A stretch of 37,296 nucleotides of DNA from Acetofilamentum sp. (GTDB lineage Bacteria > Bacteroidota > Bacteroidia > Bacteroidales > JAADGE01): contig DYOF01000012.1 of the NCBI GenBank assembly GCA_020720665.1, forward strand, positions 1 through 37,296, written 5' to 3'. The notes under the pieces were generated by a model, which saw only the letters and a program-made list of their open reading frames with translations, did no database searches and was not told where the DNA came from. Below, in pieces: positions 16,078-28,327 of this stretch (positions are counted from its first letter, which is position 1; every line of letters begins with the position of its first letter). The position numbers and the translations under genes are program-made.

Positions 16078-16635
16078 ATGAGTGAACTTACTGATAATAA
16101 AGCGAAATGGTATGTACTGAGAGCAATCGGAGGAAAAGAAAAGAAAGTTAAATCATACATTGAAACAGAAGTTACCCGATTAAATCTCGAAGATTTTATT
16201 TTACAAGTTATCATTCCGACAGAAAAAGTTTTCCAAGTCAGAAACGGAAAAAAAATCAGCAGAGAACGAAACTATTTTCCGGGTTACGTTTTTGTTGAAG
16301 CAATTTTAATCGGTGAAATTCCTCACATTCTTAAAAATGTGCCTAATGTAATTAGTTTTCTTAGTGAAAATAAAGGCGGTGAACCCGTTCCGTTAAGGCA
16401 AAGCGAAGTAAACAGAATGTTAGGAAAAGTTGATGAATTAACCGAAAGTCAGGAATCTATTTCAATTCCTTATTATGTAGGTGAAAATGTTAAAGTTACT
16501 GACGGACCGTTTAACGGTTTCACAGGAATTATAGAAGAGGTTAACGAAGATAAGAAAAAGTTAAAAGTAATGGTAAAAATCTTCGGTAGAAAAACACCTC
16601 TTGAATTAAGTTTTATGCAAGTAGAAAAAGAATAG
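16078..16635 (+). CDS. nusG: Transcription termination/antitermination factor NusG
   Basis: Binds RNA polymerase and links it to Rho or to ribosomal protein uS10. The 185-residue protein has the N-terminal NGN domain (KWYVLRAIGGKEKKVKSYIE ... RNYFPGYVFVEA) and a C-terminal KOW domain (VGENVKVTDGPFNGFTGIIE). Normal length with no large insert. secE-nusG are tightly spaced (3 bases) and precede rplK by 65 bases, in which I recognise no hairpin. Confidence 0.97.
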   Translation: MSELTDNKAKWYVLRAIGGKEKKVKSYIETEVTRLNLEDFILQVIIPTEKVFQVRNGKKISRERNYFPGYVFVEAILIGEIPHILKNVPNVISFLSENKGGEPVPLRQSEVNRMLGKVDELTESQESISIPYYVGENVKVTDGPFNGFTGIIEEVNEDKKKLKVMVKIFGRKTPLELSFMQVEKE

Positions 16636-16700
16636 CTGTTACGTTTATTAATTAAATGCTTCCAAACACACACGTTTAAACACTTTCAAATAGAAAGAAA

Positions 16701-17138
16701 ATGGCTAAAGAAGTAACAAAAGTTGTAAAGTTACAAATAAAAGGCGGAGCTGCAAACCCATCTCCACCGGTCGGACCTGCTCTTGGCTCTGCCGGCGTTA
16801 ATATTATGGAATTCTGTAAACAATTTAACGCCCGTACACAAGATAAAGCAGGACAAATTATTCCGGTTCAGATTACAGTTTATAAAGATAAGTCGTTTGA
16901 TTTTGTAACAAAAACTTCTCCCGCTGCTGTCCAGTTATTACTGGCCTCTAAGTTGAAATCCGGTTCAAAAGAACCTAACAGAGACAAGGTAGCCACTTTA
17001 ACATGGGAACAAATCAGAACAATAGCTGAAGATAAAATGGCAGATTTAAATGCCTTTAAAATCGAATCAGCTATGAAAATGGTTGCAGGCACGGCAAGAA
17101 GTATGGGAATTGTCGTGAAAGGCGAATTTCCCGTTTAA
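16701..17138 (+). CDS. rplK: Ribosomal protein uL11
   Basis: 145 residues. N-terminal domain with the Pro-rich [22 protein letters not shown] (the first helix region bound by thiostrepton-type drugs and RelA-related signalling), and C-terminal rRNA-binding domain ending [16 protein letters not shown]. First gene of the stalk-protein block; rplA follows after 27 bases. In other bacteria uL1 represses this pair by binding the mRNA leader; I cannot recognise that site here. Confidence 0.97.
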   Translation: MAKEVTKVVKLQIKGGAANPSPPVGPALGSAGVNIMEFCKQFNARTQDKAGQIIPVQITVYKDKSFDFVTKTSPAAVQLLLASKLKSGSKEPNRDKVATLTWEQIRTIAEDKMADLNAFKIESAMKMVAGTARSMGIVVKGEFPV

Positions 17139-17165
17139 GATGAACTAATTAATCTTCCTAATAAA

Positions 17166-17864
17166 ATGGCAAGAATAAGTAAAAATGCAAAAACAGCCTT
17201 AGCAAAAGTAGAAAAAGGCAAAAAGTATTCATTGGCTGATGCTGCATCTTTGGTTAAAGAAATTTCATTCACTAAATTTGATTCATCCGTTGATATAGAC
17301 GTTAAATTAGGTGTTGATCCAAGAAAAGCTGATCAAATGGTCAGAGGCACTGTTTCCCTACCTCACGGTACCGGAAAAGATGTCAGAATTCTTGTGATTT
17401 GTACCCCTGATAAAGTTGACGAAGCTAAAGCAGCAGGTGCCGATCATGTAGGATTGGATGAATATATTGAAAAAATCAAAGGTGGTTGGACGGATATTGA
17501 CGTAATTGTTGCGACACCATCGGTAATGGGAAAATTAGGTCCTTTAGGTCGTATTTTAGGACCCAGAGGTCTAATGCCTAATCCGAAAATAGGAACAGTA
17601 ACTATGGACATCGAAAAAACTGTAAATGAGTTAAAACAGGGCAAAATTGACTTTAAGGTTGATAAATACGGTATCGTACATACTTCAATCGGTAAAGTTT
17701 CCTTTGAGCCTGATAAAATTGTTGATAATGCGAAAGAGTTTCTTAAAACTATTAATAAACTTCGTCCGTCATCATCAAAAGGTACTTATTTACAAAGTAT
17801 TTACATTTCCAGTACAATGAGTCCGGGAATCAGTATTGATGAAAAATCAGTGAATACTGAATAG
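17166..17864 (+). CDS. rplA: Ribosomal protein uL1
   Basis: 232 residues, the usual length. The conserved segments [27 protein letters not shown], and [15 protein letters not shown] are present. uL1 forms the mobile stalk at the E site and, in other bacteria, represses rplKA translation. It is 27 bases after rplK and 26 before rplJ. Confidence 0.97.
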   Translation: MARISKNAKTALAKVEKGKKYSLADAASLVKEISFTKFDSSVDIDVKLGVDPRKADQMVRGTVSLPHGTGKDVRILVICTPDKVDEAKAAGADHVGLDEYIEKIKGGWTDIDVIVATPSVMGKLGPLGRILGPRGLMPNPKIGTVTMDIEKTVNELKQGKIDFKVDKYGIVHTSIGKVSFEPDKIVDNAKEFLKTINKLRPSSSKGTYLQSIYISSTMSPGISIDEKSVNTE

Positions 17865-17890
17865 TACAAATTATTTCAAATAATCTGATT

Positions 17891-18412
17891 ATGACACGTG
17901 AAGAAAAAAATCAGGTAATCGATTTACTAACAAAAAAAATTAATAACGCAACTCATATTTACGTTACCAATTCCTTAGGCTTAAATGCCGGACAAACCGT
18001 AAAATTGAGAAAAGAATGTTATAATAATGACATTGAGTTAGTTGTCGCTAAAAATACCTTATTAAAAAAAGCGATTGAAAAGTCCGATAAAGACTTATCA
18101 GAATTGTTTGAGGCACTTTCAGGTTCCTCTTCTGTAATGTTTTCAGAAGTAGGTAACAAGCCCGCAAAGCTTATTCAAGATTTCAGAAAGAAAAATAATC
18201 TTGAAAAACCGATTTTAAAAGGCGCTTATGTTGAAGAAGGTTTCTATATCGGAGACAATTATTTAGAAACATTAGTTTCAATAAAATCAAAAGAAGAGCT
18301 AATTGCAGACCTTATCGGTATGTTACAATCACCGATTATGAATGTTGTCTCAGCATTACAAACAGGAGGGAATACTCTTACAGGTATCTTGAAAACTCTT
18401 GAAGAAAGATAA
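17891..18412 (+). CDS. rplJ: Ribosomal protein uL10
   Basis: 173 residues. Base of the L12 stalk: N-terminal rRNA-binding domain (KLRKECYNNDIELVVAKNTL), then a C-terminal helix that binds bL12 dimers. The gap upstream is only 26 bases, too short for the large uL10 leader fold known in E. coli, so any autoregulation must work differently or within rplA. Confidence 0.96.
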   Translation: MTREEKNQVIDLLTKKINNATHIYVTNSLGLNAGQTVKLRKECYNNDIELVVAKNTLLKKAIEKSDKDLSELFEALSGSSSVMFSEVGNKPAKLIQDFRKKNNLEKPILKGAYVEEGFYIGDNYLETLVSIKSKEELIADLIGMLQSPIMNVVSALQTGGNTLTGILKTLEER

Positions 18413-18452
18413 TAATAATTTAAGTAATTAAACTAGTTTAAAATTTAATAAA

Positions 18453-18830
18453 ATGGCAAATATTAAAGATTTTGCAGAACAATTGGTTAACTTAACAGTT
18501 AAAGAAGTTAAAGAATTAGCTGATATTCTTAAAAATGAATACGGAATTGAACCTGCTGCTGCTCCTGTAGCTGTTGCAGCTGCCGTAACCGGTGGCACTG
18601 ATAATGTTGCTGAAGAAAAAACAGAATTTGATGTAATATTAAAATCTGCAGGCGAAGCTAAATTAAAAGTTGTTAAAAAAGTTAAAGAATTAACAAGTCT
18701 TGGTTTAAAAGAAGCTAAAGACATCGTTGATGGTGCACCTTCTACTATTAAAGAAGGAGTTTCTAAAGAAGAAGCTGAAACTTTAAAAAGCGAATTAGAA
18801 GCAGAAGGAGCAGAAATTGAACTGAAATAA
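18453..18830 (+). CDS. rplL: Ribosomal protein bL12
   Basis: 125 residues. N-terminal dimerisation helices, an Ala-rich flexible hinge ([14 protein letters not shown], residues ~35-50) and the C-terminal factor-binding domain with the conserved [13 protein letters not shown] and [14 protein letters not shown]. Acidic, as usual. Followed by a strong hairpin before rpoB. Confidence 0.97.
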   Translation: MANIKDFAEQLVNLTVKEVKELADILKNEYGIEPAAAPVAVAAAVTGGTDNVAEEKTEFDVILKSAGEAKLKVVKKVKELTSLGLKEAKDIVDGAPSTIKEGVSKEEAETLKSELEAEGAEIELK

Positions 18831-18851
18831 CTATGTATTATTAGTTTAGCG

Positions 18852-18889
18852 AGGTTTAGAGTTAAAGCAATTTAACTCTAAACCTTTTG
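18852..18889 (+). terminator. Attenuator hairpin between rplL and rpoB
   Basis: A perfect 15-bp stem, AGGTTTAGAGTTAAA with TTTAACTCTAAACCT, closed by a GCAA tetraloop and followed by TTTTGTTG. Placed between the stalk genes and rpoBC, where other bacteria have a partial terminator lowering polymerase output relative to ribosomal proteins. No other clear promoter was found before rpoB, so it must be read through at least in part. Confidence 0.85.
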
Positions 18890-18926
18890 TTGTAATTTAT
18901 AAACTATTATAAAATCAATATTTCTG

Positions 18927-21900
18927 ATGACATCTCCAACCCAAAGAATAAATTTCGCATCCACCGGATCAACTTTTGATTATCCGGACTTTCTTGAAAT
19001 TCAACTTAAAACATTTCAAGAATTTTATCAACTGAATTCAACTTACGAAGAACGTAAAAGTGAAGGACTTTATAAAGTCTTTCAAGAAAATTTTCCGATA
19101 ACTGATACACGAAATAATTTCGTCCTCGAATTTTTGGATTATAGCTTGGATCCTCCAAGATATTCTATCGAAGAATGTTTGGAAAGAGGACTTTCATATA
19201 GTTTGCCGTTTAGAGCAAAACTAAAATTATATTGCACAGATCCCGAACATGAAGATTTTGATACGGTTATACAAGATGTATATTTAGATCAAATTCCTTA
19301 CATGACCCCAAAAGGTACTTTTATAATAAATGGTGCCGAGCGTGCTATAGTTTCTCAACTTCACAGATCGCCGGGAGTATTTTTCAGCCAAAGCATTCAT
19401 GCAAACGGCACAAAATTATATTCTGCCCGAATTATTCCTTTTAAAGGTTCATGGATTGAATTTGCTACTGACATAAATAATGTCATGCATGCATATATTG
19501 ACAGAAAAAAGAAATTACCGGTTACAACCTTGTTAAGAGCTATCGGTTTTGAGAGCGATAAAGAAATACTCGAAATTTTTGATTTAGCCGATGAAATAAA
19601 AGTAACCAAAACATCCCTGAAAGAATCTGTAGGAAAGAAATTAGCGGCAAGAGTTCTTAAATCATGGGTTGAAGATTTCGTTGATGAAGATACAGGAGAG
19701 GTTGTTTCAATTGAAAGAAACGAAATCATAATTGACAGAGAAACCGTAATTGAAGAAGAGCACGTAGCTCAAATATTAGATTCCGGTGCAAAAACCATAT
19801 TATTGCATAGGGAAACCAAAAGTCAGATAGATTATGCTTTAATATACAGCACATTACAAAAAGACCCCTGCAATTCTGAAAAAGAAGCGGTTTTATATAT
19901 TTACAGACAATTACGAAGCGCTGAACCGCCGGATGAATCAACGGCAAGAGAAGTGATTGAAAACTTGTTCTTTTCTGATAAACGCTATGATTTAGGCGAT
20001 GTAGGAAGATACAAAATGAATAAAAAATTAAACCTTAATATTCCTGAAGAAACTAAGGTTTTAACTAAAGAAGATATTGTTGCTATTATCAAGCATTTAA
20101 TAAAATTAATCAATTCGAAAATTGATGTTGATGATATAGACCATTTAAGCAACAGAAGAGTTCGAACTGTTGGCGAACAATTAGCCAATCAGTTTAGTGT
20201 TGGTTTAGCCAGAATGGCAAGAACTATCAGAGAACGTATGAATGTGCGTGATAATGAAGTCTTTACTCCGGTTGATTTAATTAATGCTAAAACCTTATCA
20301 TCGGTAATTAATTCGTTTTTCGGAACAAACCAACTTTCTCAATTCTTAGACCAAACGAATCCTTTGGCAGAAATGACTCACAAAAGAAGGATGTCAGCAT
20401 TAGGTCCGGGCGGTCTGTCAAGAGAAAGAGCCGGTTTTGAGGTAAGAGACGTCCACTATACACATTACGGACGACTTTGTCCGATAGAAACTCCTGAAGG
20501 ACCAAATATCGGTTTGATTTCATCCTTATGTGTGTATGCAAAAATTAACGAATTAGGGTTTATTGAAACCCCATATAGGAAAGTTGTATCCGGTAAAATA
20601 AATATTTCTGACAAAGGAGTTGTATATTTAAGTGCAGAAGAAGAGGATGATAAAATAATAGGCCAAGCAAATTCCCATTACAATAAAGAAGGATTTCTTA
20701 TGACCGAAAGAGTAAAATCCAGATCTCATGGTGATTTTCCTGATATTGAAAAGGATAAACTTGATTATATGGACGTTGCTCCTAACCAAATTGCATCAAT
20801 TGCTGCTTCATTAATACCGTTTTTAGAACATAATGATGCGAACCGTGCATTAATGGGGTCGAATATGATGAGACAAGCAGTTCCCCTAATTACATGCGAT
20901 TCTCCGATAGTCGGAACGGGAATAGAACCTGCGGTTATTCGAGACGGAAGAATTCATATTTTTGCCGAAGGTGAAGGCGTAGTTGAATACGTTGATGCTG
21001 ATGAAATTCTTATCCGATACAGTCGTTCTGATGACGACAAATTTGTGAGTTTCGATGAAGATACCGTTCGTTATACAATTCCTAAATTTAGAAAAACGAA
21101 CCAAAATACAACTGTAAACTTAATTCCGGTTGTAAAAAAAGGCGATAAAGTTTCCAAAGGACAAATTTTAACTGACGGATATTCTACCGATAATTCTGAG
21201 TTAGCTTTAGGAAAAAATCTTAAAGTTGCATTTATGCCTTGGAAAGGTTATAATTTTGAGGATGCTATTGTAATTTCAGAACGCGTAGTTAGAGAAGATG
21301 TTTTTACTTCAATACATGTAGAAGAGCATATCCTTCAAGTTCGTGATACTAAAAGAGGTGCTGAAGAATTAACACCTGACATTCCTAATGTAAGCGAAGA
21401 TGCCACTCGTCAATTAGATGAGAACGGAATGATTCGAATCGGAGCACATGTAAATCCCGGAGATATTTTAATCGGAAAAATTACTCCGAAAGGAGAATCT
21501 GACCCGTCTCCTGAAGAAAAATTATTACGTGCAATTTTCGGCGATAAAGCCGGTGATGTAAAAGATGCTTCTTTAAAAGCTTCCCCGTCACTTAAAGGCG
21601 TAATTATAGATAAAAAATTATTTTCTCGTTCCTTAAAAAACAAGAAAAATAAAAATACCGATAAACCATTATTGGAAAAAATTGAGACAGAGCAAGATAG
21701 AGAAATTTTAGTTTTAAATGAAAAATTAATTGATAAATTATTTATTTTAGCTAACGGAAAAACCTCGCAAGGCGTATATGATTTTCTTAATGTTGAACTT
21801 ATTTCAAAAGGTAAGAAGTTCGTAATAAAAAAATTAAAAGAAATTGATTATTTATCTGTAAATCCGACTAATTGGACAACCGATGAAAAAACAAATAAAT

Positions 21901-22733
21901 TAATTGAGCGATTATTACATAATTTCATCATCCGATATAAAGAAATTCAAGGACATTATAAAAGAAAAAAATATAGTATTACTGTCGGTGATGAGCTTCC
22001 GATAGGTATTGTTCAATTAGCAAAAGTATATATTGCGAAAAAGCGAAAAATAAAAGTTGGTGATAAAATGGCAGGTCGCCACGGAAATAAAGGTATTGTG
22101 GCTCGTATTGTAAAAGATGAAGATATGCCTTTCTTAGAAGACGGAACCACGGTTGATATCGTTTTAAACCCATTAGGTGTTCCCTCTCGGATGAATTTAG
22201 GTCAAATTTACGAAACCGTACTTGGTTGGGCAGGTTTAAAATTAGGATTAAAATTCTTTACTCCTATTTTTGACGGTGCAACACTCGACGATATTAATGA
22301 ATATACCGATCAAGCCGAAATCCCGAGATACGGAAAAACATATTTATATGACGGCGGTACCGGTGAAAGATTTCATCAGCCGGCAACCGTTGGTGTAATA
22401 TATATGTTAAAATTAGGACATATGGTTGACGATAAAATGCATGCTCGTTCTATAGGTCCGTATTCATTAATTACACAACAACCTTTAGGAGGTAAAGCTC
22501 AATTCGGCGGTCAACGTTTCGGAGAAATGGAAGTTTGGGCACTCGAAGCATTCGGTGCATCAAATATCCTTCAAGAAATGTTAACAATTAAATCTGATGA
22601 TGTTATCGGAAGAGCCAAAGCTTATGAAGCTATTGTAAAAGGAAGACCTATTCCGAAACCCGGAATCCCCGAATCATTTAAAGTTATTTTACACGAACTG
22701 AGAGGACTTGGTTTAAGAATTAATTTAGAATAG
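18927..22733 (+). CDS. rpoB: RNA polymerase beta subunit
   Basis: 1268 residues, normal for Bacteroidota. The rifampicin-binding region ([20 protein letters not shown], residues 469-488) keeps Asp475, His485 and Ser490 at the positions of E. coli Asp516, His526 and Ser531, so it looks drug-sensitive; E. coli Asn518 is Thr477 here. The active-site end has [12 protein letters not shown] and, near the C-terminus, [20 protein letters not shown]. rpoC follows after 53 bases. Confidence 0.98.
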   Translation: MTSPTQRINFASTGSTFDYPDFLEIQLKTFQEFYQLNSTYEERKSEGLYKVFQENFPITDTRNNFVLEFLDYSLDPPRYSIEECLERGLSYSLPFRAKLKLYCTDPEHEDFDTVIQDVYLDQIPYMTPKGTFIINGAERAIVSQLHRSPGVFFSQSIHANGTKLYSARIIPFKGSWIEFATDINNVMHAYIDRKKKLPVTTLLRAIGFESDKEILEIFDLADEIKVTKTSLKESVGKKLAARVLKSWVEDFVDEDTGEVVSIERNEIIIDRETVIEEEHVAQILDSGAKTILLHRETKSQIDYALIYSTLQKDPCNSEKEAVLYIYRQLRSAEPPDESTAREVIENLFFSDKRYDLGDVGRYKMNKKLNLNIPEETKVLTKEDIVAIIKHLIKLINSKIDVDDIDHLSNRRVRTVGEQLANQFSVGLARMARTIRERMNVRDNEVFTPVDLINAKTLSSVINSFFGTNQLSQFLDQTNPLAEMTHKRRMSALGPGGLSRERAGFEVRDVHYTHYGRLCPIETPEGPNIGLISSLCVYAKINELGFIETPYRKVVSGKINISDKGVVYLSAEEEDDKIIGQANSHYNKEGFLMTERVKSRSHGDFPDIEKDKLDYMDVAPNQIASIAASLIPFLEHNDANRALMGSNMMRQAVPLITCDSPIVGTGIEPAVIRDGRIHIFAEGEGVVEYVDADEILIRYSRSDDDKFVSFDEDTVRYTIPKFRKTNQNTTVNLIPVVKKGDKVSKGQILTDGYSTDNSELALGKNLKVAFMPWKGYNFEDAIVISERVVREDVFTSIHVEEHILQVRDTKRGAEELTPDIPNVSEDATRQLDENGMIRIGAHVNPGDILIGKITPKGESDPSPEEKLLRAIFGDKAGDVKDASLKASPSLKGVIIDKKLFSRSLKNKKNKNTDKPLLEKIETEQDREILVLNEKLIDKLFILANGKTSQGVYDFLNVELISKGKKFVIKKLKEIDYLSVNPTNWTTDEKTNKLIERLLHNFIIRYKEIQGHYKRKKYSITVGDELPIGIVQLAKVYIAKKRKIKVGDKMAGRHGNKGIVARIVKDEDMPFLEDGTTVDIVLNPLGVPSRMNLGQIYETVLGWAGLKLGLKFFTPIFDGATLDDINEYTDQAEIPRYGKTYLYDGGTGERFHQPATVGVIYMLKLGHMVDDKMHARSIGPYSLITQQPLGGKAQFGGQRFGEMEVWALEAFGASNILQEMLTIKSDDVIGRAKAYEAIVKGRPIPKPGIPESFKVILHELRGLGLRINLE

Positions 22734-22786
22734 CAAATTGAGATTTAAAAATAATTTATTATTTATAACAGTTTTAATATAATAAT

Positions 22787-25700
22787 ATGGCTTTCAGACA
22801 AAAAACAAAAGCTACACATGATTTTTCCAAAGTCGTAATTAGTTTATCTTCTCCGGAAGAAATCCTTGAACGTTCAAGTGGTGAAGTTTTAAAACCGGAA
22901 ACAATTAATTACAGAACTTATAAACCCGAAAGAGACGGATTATTTTGCGAACGTATTTTCGGACCTGTAAAAGATTATGAATGTCATTGCGGCAAATATA
23001 AGAGAATCAGATATAAAGGTATTGTTTGCGACCGATGCGGTGTTGAAGTTACAGAGAAAAAAGTAAGAAGGGACAGAGTCGGTCACATTGCATTAGTCGT
23101 ACCTGTTGTACATTTATGGTATTTCAGATCATTACCTAATAAGATGGGGTATTTGTTGGGTATTCCGACAAAAAAATTGAATGCAATTATATATTACGAA
23201 AAATATGTTGTTGTTCAAGCCGGTGTTAAAAAAGAAGACGGTATCAGTGATTTAGACTTCCTGACAGAAGAAGAATACATGGATGTACTCGATACATTAC
23301 CGAATGATAATCATTTACTTGATGACTCCGACCCCAATAAATTTATTGCAAAAATGGGTGCCGAGGCTATTGAGAAACTTTTAGGACGTTTAGACTTAAA
23401 AAGTCTTTCTGTTGATTTAAAAGAAAAAGCAAATAATGAAACTTCGCAACAACGCAAAAGTCAAGCTTTAAAACGTTTAAATGTTGTGAATGCATTTATA
23501 GCATCCGAAAAAATTAACAAACCCGAATGGATGATAGTTAAAGTTTTACCCGTTATTCCTCCTGAACTAAGACCCTTAGTTCCTTTGGACGGCGGAAGAT
23601 TTGCAACTTCTGATTTGAATGATTTATATCGAAGAGTAATAATAAGAAACAATAGGTTAAAACGATTAATTGAAATAAAAGCACCGGAAGTAATTTTGCG
23701 AAACGAAAAACGCATGCTTCAAGAAGCGGTTGACTCATTATTTGATAATTCCAGAAAGTCAAGTGCCGTTACAACTGATGCCAACAGACCTTTAAAATCA
23801 TTAAGCGACAGTTTAAAAGGTAAACAAGGACGTTTTCGTCAAAACTTATTAGGTAAAAGGGTTGATTATTCAGCACGTTCTGTAATTGTTGTAGGTCCTG
23901 AGTTGAAATTGCATGAATGCGGTTTACCAAAAGAAATGGCAGCTGAACTTTACAAACCATTTATTATAAGAAAGTTAATTGAAAGAGGTATTGTAAAAAC
24001 AGTTAAATCTGCTAAGAAAATTGTTGACAGAAGGGATGCTGTAGTTTGGGATATTTTAGAAAATATTTTAAAAGGACATCCTGTTTTATTAAATCGTGCA
24101 CCAACCCTCCATAAGCTTGGTATTCAGGCATTTCAACCGAAATTAATAGAAGGAAAGGCCATACAATTACACCCTTTGGTTTGTACCGCGTTTAATGCCG
24201 ACTTCGATGGTGATCAAATGGCAGTACATTTGCCCTTAGGCAATGATGCCGTTATAGAAGCTCAAATGTTGATGTTAGCTTCACATAATATATTAAACCC
24301 GGCAAACGGTGCCCCAATTACCGTACCTTCGCAAGATATGGTTTTAGGTCTTTATTATATTACCAAAGCCAGAAAATCGAATTCAAATTATAAAGTTAAA
24401 GGTGAAGGATTAATTTTTTATTCATCCGAGGAAGTAATTATTGCTTATAATGAAAGAGCAGTTGAATTACACGCCGTTGTGAAAGTTATGATTAATGAAA
24501 AATTAGTCGAAACAACAGTGGGTAGGGTAATTTTTAATCAATCTGTTCCTGAGGAAGTCGGATATATTAATGAGGTATTAACAAAAAAATCTTTACGAAC
24601 AATTATCGGTAATGTATTAAATATATGCGGTGTTTCCAAAACTGCAAAATTCCTTGATGATATTAAAGATTTAGGTTATAAAACAGCTTTTGAAGGCGGT
24701 TTATCATTTAATTTAGATGATGTTATCGTACCGAATTTAAAAGAAGAGATGGTTAATGACGGTTATTTGCAAGTGGAAGAAGTTATGAATAACTTCAATA
24801 TGGGTTTTATTGCAAATAACGAAAGATACAACCAAATTATCGATATTTGGACACATACCAATGCTCGTTTAACACAACAAGTTATGAATGAAATCAGTTC
24901 TGATAAAGACGGTTTCAATTCAGTCTATATGATGTTGGATTCGGGTGCGAGGGGTTCAAGAGAACAAATTCGTCAGTTATCCGGAATGAGGGGCTTAATG
25001 GCGAAACCTCAAAAATCAGGTGCAACAACCGGTCAAATTATTGAAAACCCGATTTTATCAAACTTTAAAGAAGGGCTGTCAGTATTGGAATATTTTGTGT
25101 CAACTCACGGTGCTCGTAAAGGTTTGGCTGATACGGCTTTAAAAACTGCCGATGCCGGATATTTAACAAGACGTTTGGTTGATGTTGCTCAAGATGTTGT
25201 TATTACTGAAGAAGATTGTGGTACATTAAGAGGTTTAGAAGCAACAACAATCATGAACAAAGATGAAATTGTAGAAACCTTACACGACCGAATTTTAGGA
25301 AGAACAGCTGTTCATGATATTTACCATCCGAGTGAAAACTATTTAATTGTTGAAGCCGGAAATGAAATTACAGAAAGTATAGCCAAACAAATCGAAGATT
25401 CTCCTATTGAACGTGTTGAAGTCAGATCGGTATTAACTTGCGAATCAAGACAAGGCGTTTGTGCAAAATGTTACGGACGAAACTTATCAACCGGCAGAAT
25501 GGTTCAAAGAGGTGAAGCTGTGGGTGTTATAGCAGCACAATCTATCGGTGAGCCGGGTACACAGTTAACTCTTCGTACGTTCCACGTAGGAGGGGTTGCC
25601 GGAGGTGCAGCTTCTGAAAACAGTATTATTGCAAAATATGACGGAATTGCTAATTTTGATGAACTAAGAACTGTTGAAGTTGAGAAAAACGGCGAAAAAT

Positions 25701-27046
25701 TCGATATCGTAGTCAGCCGTATGACTGAATTGAAAATTCATGATAAAAATACCGATATCGTGTTAACAAGTTATTCAATTCCTTACGGTTCAAAATTATA
25801 CAATAAAGGCGGTGCCGTTTCAAGAGGACAATTAATTTGTGAATGGGATCCTTATAATGCTTTAATTATTTCAGAATTTACAGGTGTCGTTGATTTCAAA
25901 CAATTATCCGAAGGGATTACATTCAAAATTGAAAGAGATGAACAAACCAATTATGCAGAGAAAGTTATTATAGAATCAAAAGATAAAAGAAAGAACCCTG
26001 AAATTGCAATTATAGATAAAAACGGTGAATCGTTAAGAGATTACAATTTACCTGCAGGTGCTCACTTGTCGGTAGATCACGGTGATAAAATTAACCAAGG
26101 CGATATAATAGCTAAAATTCCGAGAAGCGCAGGAAAAGCAGGTGATATCACCGGAGGTTTGCCGAGAGTTACAGAGTTAGTTGAAGCAAGAAATCCTTCA
26201 AATCCGGCAACCGTTTCAGAAATTGACGGAATAATTTCATTCGAGAAAGTTAAAAGGGGTAAAAAAGGCGTTATTGTTACATCTAAAACCGGTGAAAAAA
26301 AATTATATTATATTTCACTGTCTAAACAAATTTTAGTTCAATCCGGTGATTTTGTTAAAGCCGGAATGGCTCTTTCTGACGGTGCGATTACTCCGAAAGA
26401 CATTTTAGAAATTCAAGGAGCAACCAAAGTACAAGAACATATTGTGAACGAAGTGCAAGATGTATATCGTTTACAAGGCGTTAAAATAAATGATAAGCAC
26501 TTTGAGGTTATTGTTCGTCAAATGATGAAAAAAGTTGAAATTGAAGATGCCGGCGATACACGTTTCAGAGAAAAACAAATTGTTGATAAATGGGATTTCA
26601 TTGATGAAAACGATAACATTTTCGGAATGAAAGTTATTAAAGATGCCGGAGAATCTGAAAATTATAGCGAAGGAGAAATTATTTCTAACCGAAAATTAAG
26701 AAACGAAAACTCATTATTGAAACGAAAAGATAAAGTTCAGATGCAAGCCGAAGATGCTATTCAGGCAACTTCAATACCGGTTTTACAAGGAATTACCAAA
26801 GCCTCCTTAGCAACAAAAAGTTTCTTATCGGCTGCCTCATTCCAAGAAACTACAAAAGTGTTGAATATGGCTGCAATAGCCGGTAAAACTGACTATTTAT
26901 TGGGTTTGAAAGAAAATGTTATTGTAGGTCTTAAAATTCCTGCCGGAACCGGTATGAAAGAATATGATTCTATAATTGTCGGTTCAAAACAAGAATATGA
27001 AAAAATTAAAAGTGAAAATTTTCAATTTGATGAGGATGACGAATAA
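22787..27046 (+). CDS. rpoC: RNA polymerase beta' subunit
   Basis: 1419 residues. N-terminal zinc ribbon [20 protein letters not shown], the catalytic magnesium loop NADFDGDQM with Asp472, Asp474 and Asp476, the bridge-helix/trigger-loop region ([41 protein letters not shown]) and the second zinc site ([13 protein letters not shown]). No insertion as large as those of gamma-proteobacteria. A terminator follows the stop codon by about 26 bases. Confidence 0.98.
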   Translation: MAFRQKTKATHDFSKVVISLSSPEEILERSSGEVLKPETINYRTYKPERDGLFCERIFGPVKDYECHCGKYKRIRYKGIVCDRCGVEVTEKKVRRDRVGHIALVVPVVHLWYFRSLPNKMGYLLGIPTKKLNAIIYYEKYVVVQAGVKKEDGISDLDFLTEEEYMDVLDTLPNDNHLLDDSDPNKFIAKMGAEAIEKLLGRLDLKSLSVDLKEKANNETSQQRKSQALKRLNVVNAFIASEKINKPEWMIVKVLPVIPPELRPLVPLDGGRFATSDLNDLYRRVIIRNNRLKRLIEIKAPEVILRNEKRMLQEAVDSLFDNSRKSSAVTTDANRPLKSLSDSLKGKQGRFRQNLLGKRVDYSARSVIVVGPELKLHECGLPKEMAAELYKPFIIRKLIERGIVKTVKSAKKIVDRRDAVVWDILENILKGHPVLLNRAPTLHKLGIQAFQPKLIEGKAIQLHPLVCTAFNADFDGDQMAVHLPLGNDAVIEAQMLMLASHNILNPANGAPITVPSQDMVLGLYYITKARKSNSNYKVKGEGLIFYSSEEVIIAYNERAVELHAVVKVMINEKLVETTVGRVIFNQSVPEEVGYINEVLTKKSLRTIIGNVLNICGVSKTAKFLDDIKDLGYKTAFEGGLSFNLDDVIVPNLKEEMVNDGYLQVEEVMNNFNMGFIANNERYNQIIDIWTHTNARLTQQVMNEISSDKDGFNSVYMMLDSGARGSREQIRQLSGMRGLMAKPQKSGATTGQIIENPILSNFKEGLSVLEYFVSTHGARKGLADTALKTADAGYLTRRLVDVAQDVVITEEDCGTLRGLEATTIMNKDEIVETLHDRILGRTAVHDIYHPSENYLIVEAGNEITESIAKQIEDSPIERVEVRSVLTCESRQGVCAKCYGRNLSTGRMVQRGEAVGVIAAQSIGEPGTQLTLRTFHVGGVAGGAASENSIIAKYDGIANFDELRTVEVEKNGEKFDIVVSRMTELKIHDKNTDIVLTSYSIPYGSKLYNKGGAVSRGQLICEWDPYNALIISEFTGVVDFKQLSEGITFKIERDEQTNYAEKVIIESKDKRKNPEIAIIDKNGESLRDYNLPAGAHLSVDHGDKINQGDIIAKIPRSAGKAGDITGGLPRVTELVEARNPSNPATVSEIDGIISFEKVKRGKKGVIVTSKTGEKKLYYISLSKQILVQSGDFVKAGMALSDGAITPKDILEIQGATKVQEHIVNEVQDVYRLQGVKINDKHFEVIVRQMMKKVEIEDAGDTRFREKQIVDKWDFIDENDNIFGMKVIKDAGESENYSEGEIISNRKLRNENSLLKRKDKVQMQAEDAIQATSIPVLQGITKASLATKSFLSAASFQETTKVLNMAAIAGKTDYLLGLKENVIVGLKIPAGTGMKEYDSIIVGSKQEYEKIKSENFQFDEDDE

Positions 27047-27072
27047 TTTATTATAAAAAATTATTAATTTTG

Positions 27073-27106
27073 AAAAGCTTAAGTGATTACTTGAGCTTTT
27101 CTTTTA
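27073..27106 (+). terminator. Terminator after rpoC
   Basis: AAAAGCTTAAGT pairs with ACTTGAGCTTTT (12 bp with one G-T pair) around GATT, followed by CTTTT. It ends the ribosomal/polymerase cluster; the DUF3467 gene begins 12 bases past it. Confidence 0.82.
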
Positions 27107-27117
27107 AAATATTTACG

Positions 27118-27429
27118 ATGGAAAATACCGAAAATAAAGGCGGATTAAATATTGAATTATCCGAAGAAGTTGCACAAGGAATATACTCAAATTTAGCAGT
27201 TATTTCTCATTCTGCATCTGAATTTATTGTTGATTTTGTCAGAATGATGCCGGGTATCCCTAAAGCTCCCGTAAAATCACGAATTATTTTATCACCGGAT
27301 AATGCTAAACGTTTGCTGATGGCATTAAGTGAAAACGTGAAAAAATATGAACAAACTTTCGGGGAAATTAAAGAACATAAAGGACCTAAAATTCCGATGA
27401 ATTTTGGCGGGCCTACGGCGAAAGCATAA
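27118..27429 (+). CDS. DUF3467 family protein
   Basis: 103 residues: a small protein of about 85 ordered residues (LNIELSEEVAQGIYSNLAVI, EFIVDFVRMMPG, SRIILSPDNAKRLLMALSEN) with a glycine/proline-rich end. The family has no established function. The ATG at 27118 is used; earlier in-frame TTG codons fall in the rpoC terminator. A TAATTTTG (27065-27072) could serve as its -7 element, but then the start site would lie inside the terminator stem. It converges on the ATP-grasp gene with one base between stop codons and no terminator of its own. Confidence 0.82.
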   Translation: MENTENKGGLNIELSEEVAQGIYSNLAVISHSASEFIVDFVRMMPGIPKAPVKSRIILSPDNAKRLLMALSENVKKYEQTFGEIKEHKGPKIPMNFGGPTAKA

Positions 27430-27430
27430 A

Positions 27431-28327
27431 TCAGAGCAGTTTTTTTAAAGTTTCTGCAAATAAATCAGCAGCAGGAGGATGAAATCTGAACCATAGTTCA
27501 GGTTCTGTTAATTCTAATTCGCTGACAGCAGGTTTGTCTAAATTGTCAAAAAATACATCAACTCGTGCGTAAATCGGGCGAGGATTGCACGATTTTACAA
27601 CTTGTTCAGCAAATTTGATTTCTTCATTTGTTGGTGTATAATTATGAACTGTACCGCCAAAGTCATCTTGTACTCTGAAATCACCTTCTTTTGCTTTTTT
27701 TAAAACAGCATGTGTAAATTTACCGTTAATTATAATAAATGCAATTTCACCTTTAGTTGTAATTTGATATTGAAATTCTTGAAGCATTAAATCTTCGTCA
27801 TATATTAATTTCTTAAAAATTACTTCATAATCAGAAATGTTTGCTTCGTTTATTTTATACGTATGCCTTCCTGCACCTGAAACTACAGGCTTTAGTACAG
27901 CTTCTTTCCATTCTGTTTTTTGAAAAATAGTTTTTAAACTTGAAGCTGAATTTTTTGAAATAAAGAGAGTCGGAGGAATATTTATACCCGAATTTTTTAA
28001 TTCAAGCAAGTAGTGTTTATCAATATTTTTATAGACAATTTCCGGTGAATTTATGAAACGCGTTTTTTTCTCTGTTTTTTTTAACCATTCCGAAAATTCG
28101 TTAAATCGATGAAAATAATCCCAAATTGCTCTGAAAACAACTATTTTAGTTTCAGAAAAATCAAAATCGGGATTATCCCACCATGTTCTGCCGGCTTTTA
28201 AACCTTTTCTTTTCAGTGCTTCTGACAATAAATTATCTTCTTGTAAAACTTGTTTTGCATACCAATCAGGATTTTTTGGCTTGTAAAAATCTTTTTTTGT
28301 AAGTAAAACAACATCAAATAATTTCAC
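27431..28327 (-). CDS. ATP-grasp domain protein, substrate unknown
   Basis: 298 residues. ATP-grasp ligase pattern: an N-terminal alpha/beta domain, then a subdomain with VLKPVVSGAGRHTYKI (ATP-binding lysine and glycine-rich loop), ISDYEVIFKKLIYDEDLMLQEF, KGEIAFIIINGKFTHAVLKK, and a metal-binding end ARVDVFFDNLDKPAVSELEL. It resembles the RimK/glutathione-synthetase-like group that joins a carboxylate to an amine; the exact substrate cannot be read. The GTG start at 28327 (MKLFDVVLLT) is preferred over a TTG 18 bases upstream because the Rossmann strand begins there. It is the last gene of the lptF operon, 40 bases after ribBA. Its upstream end (TTTTAGACACGTG) resembles the end of the repeated leader. 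Confidence 0.8.
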   Translation of the reverse strand: MKLFDVVLLTKKDFYKPKNPDWYAKQVLQEDNLLSEALKRKGLKAGRTWWDNPDFDFSETKIVVFRAIWDYFHRFNEFSEWLKKTEKKTRFINSPEIVYKNIDKHYLLELKNSGINIPPTLFISKNSASSLKTIFQKTEWKEAVLKPVVSGAGRHTYKINEANISDYEVIFKKLIYDEDLMLQEFQYQITTKGEIAFIIINGKFTHAVLKKAKEGDFRVQDDFGGTVHNYTPTNEEIKFAEQVVKSCNPRPIYARVDVFFDNLDKPAVSELELTEPELWFRFHPPAADLFAETLKKLL

